This document shows, in pieces, positions 58,251 through 64,000 of a stretch of DNA of 64,000 nt. The notes beneath the pieces were generated by a model. It searched no databases and was not told the DNA's origin. It saw only the letters and a program-made list of their open reading frames with translations. The position numbers and the translations under genes were made by a program. Positions within the stretch are counted from its first letter, which is position 1, and every line of letters begins with the position of its first letter. The stretch comes from JBGSPL01 sp964511435 (lineage in GTDB: Bacteria > Patescibacteriota > CPR2 > UBA1875 > CAIMLA01). The stretch is taken from assembly GCA_964511435.1 (NCBI GenBank), contig CAZEFH010000002.1, positions 35,492-99,491 of the forward strand. The letters run 5' to 3'.

Positions 58251-60203
58251 TTATTTTCTGAACAATCTCAAACTATTTAGAATCACCACAACAGTGACTC
58301 CAACATCAGCCATAATCGCAAAAACCAGGCTACTATGGCCAGACATGGCAAGCAGTATAAACAATGCCTTTATGGAGAGAGAGAAAAATATGTTTGTCAA
58401 AATCACTACTCGGGTGCTTTTACCTAATTTAATTAAATTAACGATTTTCGATACATTATCATCCATAATGGCCACATCGGCGCTCTCGATAGCAATGTCA
58501 GAACCAGCCGCTCCCATTGCGATGCCGACAGTCGATCCAGCCAAAGCAGGGGCATCATTTACGCCGTCACCAACCATGGCCACATATTGGTACTTGTTTA
58601 TTAAGTCCTTTATCTTCTGGGCTTTATCTTCAGGCAAAAGCGAAGCATAGACTTCATCTATACCCACCTTTTTGCCTACGTAGCTTGCGACTTTGTTGTT
58701 ATCTCCGGTAAGCATTACAGGGATAAGGCCCATCTTTTTAAGTATTGCGACTAAAGATTTACTCTCTCTTTTTATTTCATCCTCAACTATAATCAATCCC
58801 TGGATCTTCTTTTCGTTACCAACTACAATAACCGATTTTCCGTTGGCTTCATTATCTTCAATTAGCTTCCTAGTCTCTGCGTCTAATGGTAGCGCGCTTT
58901 CGATATACTTTTGGCTTCCTAGATAGGAAGTGCTATTACAGACGAAACATTCGCCCTTCACACCCTTCCCTGCTACTGCTTTAAAGTTTTTGACTGGCTG
59001 ATATTTGAGTTGAAGTTCCTTAGCTTTTTTTAGGATTCCAACCGAAAGCGGATGCTCGGAAAAGTGCTCTAATCCGGCCGCACAAGTTAAAAGACCCACT
59101 TCATCGCAACCATTTAGGGGGATGACTTGAGACACAGTAATCTCTCCCCTGGTGAGTGTCTTAGTCTTATCAAAAGCGATTGCCTTAATTTTTCCCATCA
59201 CCTCGAGGAATCTACCGCCCTTAACCAAAATCCCTTGTTTGTTTGCATTACCCATGGCTGAAAATACTGCCATTGGCGTTGAAATCACTAAAGAGCAAGG
59301 GCAGGAAATTATAAGAAGAGTAAGAGACTGCAAGAACCAAAAACTAAAGTCTTGTTTAAAGATAAGAACAGGTATGATGACAAGCGAAATTGAAATTGCT
59401 AAAACAACAGGGGTGTAATAACCTGAGAATTTCTCAATAAACTCCTGGGTTTCAGACTTATTGCTAGCCGCCTCACCGGTCAGTTTAATAATCTGTGAAA
59501 GGGTTGAATTATCGGCTGTTTTTAGCACTTTCGCCTCAAACGCCCCGTTTATATTTTGAGTGCCAGCGTAAACCAAATGGCCAATGGTTTTTGTCTTTGG
59601 AATCGGCTCACCTGTAATAGTCGACTCATCAATGCTTGATTCTCCGTGCACTATTTCACCATCAAGTGGGATAATATCGCCAGGTTTCACGATAAAGATT
59701 TCGCCAACCTTAACATCACTGACTAAAACCGGTTTGTCTTGGTCTTTGAGAAGAACGGATTTAGGAGTTTTACCGATCAATTCTTCAAGGGCTTTCTTGC
59801 TGCGCTTCATACCGATGTTTTCTAGCTCTTCGGCAAGTGCAAATAAGACTACAATGATGACTGCTTCCTCAGTTTTTCCGAGAATTAGAGCTCCAATAAC
59901 AGCAATCGACATCAAGAGATTGATACTAGAAAAGTCTAGCTTCAATAATTTCTTTAGACCACTCATGAATACCTTACGACCGAAAACAAACAGAAATACA
60001 ATCGCCAGCGCCCACTCGATAAATGTTGGCAGCTTATAGTTTGTAAAAGAAAGTATCTCAAGTAGCAAAACAACTGCGACCGAAGATATGAGGATAATAA
60101 ACTTTTTGTTCTTTGCTAGGAAACCCGATGATCCGTCTTTCTTAGTAACGGGGTCACAACACTCTGCTTTTGTTTCCGTTGGATTTTCGCAACAACTACT
60201 CAT
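58251..60203 (-). CDS. Zn/Cd/Pb-exporting P1B-type ATPase
   Basis: 650 residues. TM CPC motif (SCPCSLV), phosphorylation motif DKTKTLT (usual DKTGTLT, Gly replaced by Lys), ESSIDESTITGEP actuator loop, HSP-type EHFSEHPL motif and MVGDGVNDAPAL. ADVGVTVVVILNSLRL in the last helix resembles ZntA/CadA. Instead of an HMA domain there is a short Cys-rich N-terminus (SSCC, ECCDPV). The ATG at 60203 overlaps the ArsR stop as ATGA, with GGGGAGGAG upstream. Confidence 0.92.
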   Translation of the reverse strand: MSSCCENPTETKAECCDPVTKKDGSSGFLAKNKKFIILISSVAVVLLLEILSFTNYKLPTFIEWALAIVFLFVFGRKVFMSGLKKLLKLDFSSINLLMSIAVIGALILGKTEEAVIIVVLFALAEELENIGMKRSKKALEELIGKTPKSVLLKDQDKPVLVSDVKVGEIFIVKPGDIIPLDGEIVHGESSIDESTITGEPIPKTKTIGHLVYAGTQNINGAFEAKVLKTADNSTLSQIIKLTGEAASNKSETQEFIEKFSGYYTPVVLAISISLVIIPVLIFKQDFSFWFLQSLTLLIISCPCSLVISTPMAVFSAMGNANKQGILVKGGRFLEVMGKIKAIAFDKTKTLTRGEITVSQVIPLNGCDEVGLLTCAAGLEHFSEHPLSVGILKKAKELQLKYQPVKNFKAVAGKGVKGECFVCNSTSYLGSQKYIESALPLDAETRKLIEDNEANGKSVIVVGNEKKIQGLIIVEDEIKRESKSLVAILKKMGLIPVMLTGDNNKVASYVGKKVGIDEVYASLLPEDKAQKIKDLINKYQYVAMVGDGVNDAPALAGSTVGIAMGAAGSDIAIESADVAIMDDNVSKIVNLIKLGKSTRVVILTNIFFSLSIKALFILLAMSGHSSLVFAIMADVGVTVVVILNSLRLFRK

Positions 60204-60568
60204 TTCTCCTCCCCATGACATACTTTACATTCGCCTTCTTCTTTATCTAGCACTTCCTGTGAACACTCCGAGACACTCTCTAAAATATCGGGCATTGTAG
60301 ACTCGGGCAGTAGTAGGAAATCTTTTATTCTCTCGTCTCTTAACTCGTAATAAACATATTTACCCGTTTGTACGTATTTTACGATGGCACAGTCACGTAG
60401 ACAGCTGAGGTGGTTAGAAACATTTGATTGATTCAGTTTAGTCTTTTTAACAATATCACTTACTGTAAGGGGACCATCAATCAAGGTCTCCACAATAGAG
60501 AGTCGGGCAGGATCTGAGAAGCCTCTGTAAAATTTTGCCCTAGCGACAAGGTCTTTATTGGTTTTCAT
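60200..60568 (-). CDS. ArsR-family metal sensor, CmtR-like
   Basis: 122 residues. Winged helix with SNVSNHLSCLRDCAIVKY; Cys56 and Cys60 in the recognition helix and Cys102 in the tail match the three Cd/Pb ligands of CmtR (57, 61, 102). A further CKVCH lies at the end. It should repress the ATPase gene it overlaps and perhaps the divergent thioredoxin gene until metal binds. Confidence 0.9.
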   Translation of the reverse strand: MKTNKDLVARAKFYRGFSDPARLSIVETLIDGPLTVSDIVKKTKLNQSNVSNHLSCLRDCAIVKYVQTGKYVYYELRDERIKDFLLLPESTMPDILESVSECSQEVLDKEEGECKVCHGEEK

Positions 60569-60582
60569 ATTTCCTCTTGTTT

Positions 60583-60616
60583 AACATATCATTATCTATT
60601 AATATGTTTGTATAAT
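60583..60616. promoter_or_regulatory. Divergent promoter region with ArsR-type operator
   Basis: Inverted repeat AACATAT (60583-60589) / ATATGTT (60602-60608), close to TATAAT at 60611-60616 for the thioredoxin gene. The size and AT-rich arms suit an ArsR operator that could control both directions. Confidence 0.6.
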
Positions 60617-60639
60617 AACATTAAAGTTAGGGAAATAGA

Positions 60640-61146
60640 ATGAAGAAATACCAAAAGTATACCGCCGTTTTTGCTGCAATCATTATCGTCCTCATCGTAG
60701 GCGTCGTCTTAGCCTTTTCAAATAATAATAAACCTGCAACCAGCGATAGTGTCGATAAGGCGAACGAAGGGCTTCTTAAAACAGCCAACGATGAAAAGAA
60801 CCCCGCCTCTGAGATTGGTGTTGGTGAATTTATGATTGACGAAAAGAATTTTACAAAAGAGATTACTGAGTATAAAGGTGTCGCGATGGTTGACTTCTTT
60901 CTCCCAACCTGCCCACATTGCCAGAAAATCGGGCCGGTTATTTCTGCAATTGCTAACGAAACTCAAGGAAAATATAAGATTGGTAAACTAAATGCCAATA
61001 CTAGTCCCGATATGGCAACGAAATTCTCAATTCAGAGTGTACCAGCTATGATTTTCTTCAAAGACGGTAAAGAGGTCGATAGATTAATTGGAGCAAGAGA
61101 AAAAGCCGAAATCCTAGCAAAGCTTGAAGAAGTCTCAAAAAAATAA
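60640..61146 (+). CDS. Membrane-anchored thioredoxin-like protein
   Basis: 168 residues: an N-terminal anchor helix (about 9-27), a linker, and a thioredoxin fold with the active site CPHC (91-94) and the cis-Pro in QSVPAMIFF. It faces outside the membrane and should exchange disulfides. It overlaps the CcdA-like gene as TAATG. Confidence 0.88.
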   Translation: MKKYQKYTAVFAAIIIVLIVGVVLAFSNNNKPATSDSVDKANEGLLKTANDEKNPASEIGVGEFMIDEKNFTKEITEYKGVAMVDFFLPTCPHCQKIGPVISAIANETQGKYKIGKLNANTSPDMATKFSIQSVPAMIFFKDGKEVDRLIGAREKAEILAKLEEVSKK

Positions 61147-61817
61147 TGAATATCACATTCCCTCTAGTTATCTCGACAGGGCTTCTAGATAGTCTGAATC
61201 CTTGTGCAATCTCCCTGTTGTTACTTTACATTGCACTAATGTACTCGATGAAGAAGACCCACAAAACCATCATGATCTTTGGGTTTTTCTATATCACGGC
61301 GATATTTATCACGTACTTCTTCATCGGGCTTGGGCTACTAAGAGTTATGCATCTGTTTAACTTTCCAGGATTATTCGCCGTAGTTGGAGCCTGGATAAGC
61401 ATTGCTTTCGGTGTTTTGAACCTAAAGGAATATTTCTTTCCGAATCTACCATTCAAGATTAGGATGCCGCTCAACGTGAGGGCCAAAGCTAGCGAATGGG
61501 CGCATAAGGCTACTATCCCAACAGCGATTGTCCTCGGGGTTCTTATCGGGATATGTGAATTCCCATGCTCTGGCGCTGTATATATTGCGATTCTAGGCTA
61601 CCTAAGAAGCAATGAGAGCTTCTTAAATGGCATTATGTATCTGCTCCTCTATAACCTTATGTTTGTCCTCCCACTGGTCCTTGTCTATCTAGTGGCCACA
61701 AACAGACTGGTTACGGAAAAACTAATCAATCTTCAGGAAAAGTCGGGCCGCAAGATGCACCTACTACTAGCTGGGGTTATGATTGCCTTAGGTGTAATCA
61801 TACTTTTCATAACCTAA
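61146..61817 (+). CDS. CcdA/DsbD-like transmembrane electron carrier
   Basis: 223 residues, six membrane helices. Paired cysteines are in LLDSLNPCAISLLLLY and ICEFPCSGAVYIAILGYL, the CcdA/DsbD core motifs. It would bring reducing power across the membrane to the thioredoxin encoded before it. Together with the metal ATPase this looks like a cargo for metal and thiol stress. Confidence 0.88.
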   Translation: MNITFPLVISTGLLDSLNPCAISLLLLYIALMYSMKKTHKTIMIFGFFYITAIFITYFFIGLGLLRVMHLFNFPGLFAVVGAWISIAFGVLNLKEYFFPNLPFKIRMPLNVRAKASEWAHKATIPTAIVLGVLIGICEFPCSGAVYIAILGYLRSNESFLNGIMYLLLYNLMFVLPLVLVYLVATNRLVTEKLINLQEKSGRKMHLLLAGVMIALGVIILFIT

Positions 61818-61921
61818 GCACTCTATATTTAGCTCGAGTCTAGGGCGGTTTACAATAAAAACACTAATTGTTGCGAAAAAGTGCTTAGCAAAAGCATGTT
61901 TCTGCGTTACCATCGTTCTCG

Positions 61922-63217
61922 ATGGAAAAGAACGCACAAATTGCCACTGGGCAAACAACTAGCAATGATGAGCTGAAATACTGCCTTTACGCTCGCAAAT
62001 CATCTGAATCTGACGAGCGACAGGCGATGTCGATTGATTCACAAATCAAGGAAATGACTGATTTAGCTCGACGAGAAGGTATTAAAATTACCAAAGTTCT
62101 TCATGAAAGTTACTCTGCAAAGCAATCGGGCCAAAGACCAGTTTTTTTGCAACTCCTTGCCGAAATTAGAAGCGGTGAAGTAAATAGTGTGCTAACGTGG
62201 GCACCTGATAGACTATCGAGAAATGCTGGAGACCTAGGCTCGTTAGTGGATTTAATGGATGATAAGAAATTAATTAAGATTCGAACTTACTCCCAGAGCT
62301 TCACAAATACGCCGAGTGAGAAGTTTATGCTGATGATTCTCTGCTCCCAAGCTAAACTCGAAAATGACAATAAAGGTGAAAGTGTCAAAAGGGGCATCCG
62401 AGCAAAATGTGAAATGGGCTGGAGACCATGTATGCCACCAATTGGCTATTATAATCGAGCGATGGCGGGCATCAAGGACGTTGTTGTTGACCCGGATAGA
62501 GTAGATTTCGTTAAGGAAATGTTCGTAAGAGCCGCTAGAGGCGATAGCGGCCGGAAGATAAAGGTATGGCTCGATAGTGTTGGAGCTACCAGTCGAAAGG
62601 GATTGCCAGTCACTTTAAGTTTAATATTCATTATGCTTAAAAATCCTTTCTACTATGGTGAATTTGAATATCCAATTGGTAGTGGCAATTGGTACAAAGG
62701 AGCCCACGAACCGTTAGTTTCCAAAGAGCTATTTCAGAAAGCCCAAAAGAGCTTATTAGTACCTAGAAAAGCCAAATGGGGATCAAAAGAGTTCCCCTTT
62801 CGGAGATTTCTAACCTGCTATTCTTGTGGTTCTACTATAGTTGGCGAGGAAAAGTTTAAACTACTAGATAATGGCAAGAAAAATCGTCATGTTTACTATC
62901 ACTGCTCCAGGCAAGTCGATAATAGCTGCAAAGAGCCATATTTGTCTGAATCTAAGTTAATTGAAGCCTTGTTACATATTTCCGATAAGCTAACCGTAGA
63001 CAAAGCAGCAATTGATAGAGGATTGGCTAAATCAATCGAGAAGTTTCAGTCAATGCTAGAAACAGTGAACCCTAATAAGAAATACACGAAACCAGAACTT
63101 ATAAGGAATTATGCCAAATACGTCATAGAAAGAGGTACAAGTTCCGAGAGAATCCAGCTAGTTCAAAATCTGAATGTCAAGCTAGCGGTTCACGACCGAA
63201 AAATAGTCGAAATCTAA
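61922..63217 (+). CDS. Large serine recombinase
   Basis: 431 residues. The resolvase domain begins YCLYARKSSESDERQAMSIDSQI, with the catalytic Ser in the KSSE segment and the arginines of WAPDRLSRNAGDL. Next come the Recombinase domain and a zinc ribbon (CYSCGS ... YHCSR...SC). A shorter C-terminus than phage integrases of 500 residues. It probably integrated the 58.2-63.3 kb segment. Confidence 0.92.
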   Translation: MEKNAQIATGQTTSNDELKYCLYARKSSESDERQAMSIDSQIKEMTDLARREGIKITKVLHESYSAKQSGQRPVFLQLLAEIRSGEVNSVLTWAPDRLSRNAGDLGSLVDLMDDKKLIKIRTYSQSFTNTPSEKFMLMILCSQAKLENDNKGESVKRGIRAKCEMGWRPCMPPIGYYNRAMAGIKDVVVDPDRVDFVKEMFVRAARGDSGRKIKVWLDSVGATSRKGLPVTLSLIFIMLKNPFYYGEFEYPIGSGNWYKGAHEPLVSKELFQKAQKSLLVPRKAKWGSKEFPFRRFLTCYSCGSTIVGEEKFKLLDNGKKNRHVYYHCSRQVDNSCKEPYLSESKLIEALLHISDKLTVDKAAIDRGLAKSIEKFQSMLETVNPNKKYTKPELIRNYAKYVIERGTSSERIQLVQNLNVKLAVHDRKIVEI

Positions 63218-63253
63218 AAAATCTCCTAGATCTTAGTGACCTGGGAGATTTTT
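63216..63253 (+). terminator. Terminator after the recombinase gene
   Basis: 10-bp stem AAAAATCTCC / GGAGATTTTT starting within the stop codon, followed by TAATATT. Confidence 0.85.
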
Positions 63254-63290
63254 TAATATTTATACGTGTCGCCCTTGGTGTCTTAGACAC

Positions 63291-63298
63291 CTCGTACG
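63291..63298. other. Candidate right attachment core of the integrated element
   Basis: CTCGTACG, identical to 58165-58172. It lies 16 nt from the 3' end of tRNA-fMet. Confidence 0.4.
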
Positions 63299-63314
63299 CA
63301 CATAGCGCTCAATC

Positions 63315-63389
63315 TGGTAGCGGGGGTAGGATTCGAACCTACGACCTCCGGGTTATGAGCCCGACGAGCTGCCACTGCTCTACCCCGCG
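63315..63389 (-). tRNA. Initiator tRNA-fMet(CAU)
   Basis: 75 nt with encoded CCA. The first base pair is a C-U mismatch and the anticodon stem ends in GGG / CCC around CTCATAA, both marks of an initiator tRNA. T arm GTAGG / CCTAC pairs fully. Confidence 0.94.
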
Positions 63390-63435
63390 TTATTAACAGT
63401 GAATATTATAGCGTAAATTTGAGATTAAATCAAGA

Positions 63436-63789
63436 TTAACCCTTAAAGAAGAACTGCCACCACTTTTCTGGACCAGTTAGCTTGTCATAGGGGTCTTTCT
63501 CAGCGACTTTCTTTGATTCCTCCGGTAAGATAACTATTACTTTTTCACCGGGTTTCTGTAATCCTAGACGCTCACGAGCAATCTTCTCTTGATACGACGG
63601 GCTCTGATAATAGAGGATTTTTTCAGATAAATCTTTATTGGAAAGCCTCATATTTTCAATTTCTACTTTGAGGCCGTTAATTTCTTTACGAACCTGATAG
63701 CTTTGGTAGAGGGTTTTGCCCACAACGAAGAAAAGGTATGCTAGAGCAACCACAATTACTAGTCGAATATACGAGTTATTTTTTTCCAT
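63436..63789 (-). CDS. FtsB/DivIC-like septum formation protein
   Basis: 117 residues from the ATG at 63789: a membrane helix (about 7-25), a coiled coil (about 30-70) and the typical IARERLGLQKPGE end of the DivIC/FtsB fold. It joins the divisome. TATAAT (minus strand, 63796-63801) is 6 nt before this ATG; the longer frame to 63852 would run through the promoter. Confidence 0.87.
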   Translation of the reverse strand: MEKNNSYIRLVIVVALAYLFFVVGKTLYQSYQVRKEINGLKVEIENMRLSNKDLSEKILYYQSPSYQEKIARERLGLQKPGEKVIVILPEESKKVAEKDPYDKLTGPEKWWQFFFKG

Positions 63790-63817
63790 GAATCCATTAT
63801 ACCAAGGGATTATTGCG

Positions 63818-63846
63818 TTGACTATAAGCACGATTTTCGGTATAAT
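63818..63846 (+). promoter_or_regulatory. Promoter of tRNA-Lys
   Basis: TTGACT at 63818-63823, a 17-nt spacer and TATAAT at 63841-63846. The tRNA starts 105 nt later, after a leader containing the GACGG / CCGTC hairpin. Confidence 0.7.
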
Positions 63847-63951
63847 ACTCATGTTTCAAAGTTTCCTGCCCAAATAATAATAGGCAAGAAAAGACGGTCT
63901 AGCCGTCGTACTTTGAAGCGATATTTTCACAAATAAATAACCCGCATTTGC

Positions 63952-64000
63952 GGGCCCGTAGCTCAGTCGGTAGAGCAATTGCCTTTTAAGCAACTGGTCG
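63952..64000 (+). tRNA. tRNA-Lys(UUU), cut by the window end
   Basis: Acceptor GGGCCCG, D arm GCTC / GAGC, anticodon stem ATTGC / GCAAC and loop CTTTTAA with anticodon TTT. The T arm and 3' end lie beyond 64000. Confidence 0.9.

Noticed and set aside
1..64000. CRISPR array or cas genes
   Set aside because: No series of evenly spaced direct repeats and no Cas-like protein found.
1..64000. UGA recoding as in Gracilibacteria or Absconditabacteria
   Set aside because: Several clear genes end at TGA (for example the ArsR-like gene at 60200) and do not continue as homologous sequence.

Overview
The window looks like a draft-assembly (MAG-type) contig from a bacterium of the candidate phyla radiation (Patescibacteria). 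This is inferred from a group 3b [NiFe] sulfhydrogenase in an otherwise lean gene set, compact operons with 1-11 nt overlaps, tRNA genes carrying group I introns, and many genes that start 6 nt after a -10 box (leaderless). TGA works as a stop codon, so this is not a UGA-recoded lineage. A run of 10 N at 41664-41673 is a scaffold gap. Base composition is mosaic: the surface-polysaccharide genes are AT-rich, the core genes intermediate, and about ten single or small-operon ORFs of unknown function are clearly GC-rich.

Layout. 1-11.9 kb: export and assembly of a surface polysaccharide (galE end, Wzm/Wzt-type ABC transporter, pyruvyl transferase, a three-domain glycosyltransferase, WecG/TagA, O-antigen ligase, two GT4 enzymes, WecA/TagO). 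11.9-14.5 kb: GlmU-type uridylyltransferase, manganese pyrophosphatase, rpmH-rnpA-yidD. 14.5-15.6 kb: three GC-rich unknowns on the minus strand. 15.7-21.6 kb: an ArsR-like regulator flanked by two copies of a palindrome, a large secreted Asp-box/lipase/Ig protein, and a VanW-like protein. 21.7-29.5 kb: two beta-carbonic-anhydrase-like proteins and a complete F-type ATP synthase operon on the minus strand. 29.6-31.7 kb: tRNA-Thr(UGU) split by a group I intron with a sense-strand HNH gene, DUF1653, hemerythrin. 31.7-39.2 kb: lepA, murJ, ftsH, tilS, and tRNA-Ile2(CAU). 39.3-44.0 kb: permease, small unknowns, SemiSWEET, HypC, GC-rich unknowns. 44.1-48.9 kb: two receiver proteins plus the hydrogenase (beta, gamma, delta, alpha). 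49.4-54.1 kb: CIRCE-controlled hrcA-grpE-dnaK-dnaJ. 54.1-58.1 kb: TrmB-like regulator, GC-rich cassettes, a diguanylate cyclase and a membrane protein. 58.2-63.3 kb: an apparent integrated element (Zn/Cd P-type ATPase, CmtR-like ArsR, thioredoxin, CcdA, large serine recombinase) bounded by an 8-bp repeat next to tRNA-fMet. The end holds ftsB and the start of tRNA-Lys.

The most striking locus is 37.2-39.2 kb. The gene for tRNA-Ile2(CAU), the tRNA that TilS modifies with lysidine, is interrupted by a group I intron. On the opposite strand that intron encodes an HNH endonuclease which runs in frame, through the antisense of the tRNA 5' half, into TilS itself. A promoter placed for a leaderless transcript lies inside the intron and no conventional start codon remains for a separate TilS. 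Enzyme, substrate gene, intron and homing nuclease therefore share one stretch of DNA. A second signal is a structured repeat of about 200-250 nt present three times (35.1, 45.3 and 49.0 kb), with paired-base changes that preserve its stems.
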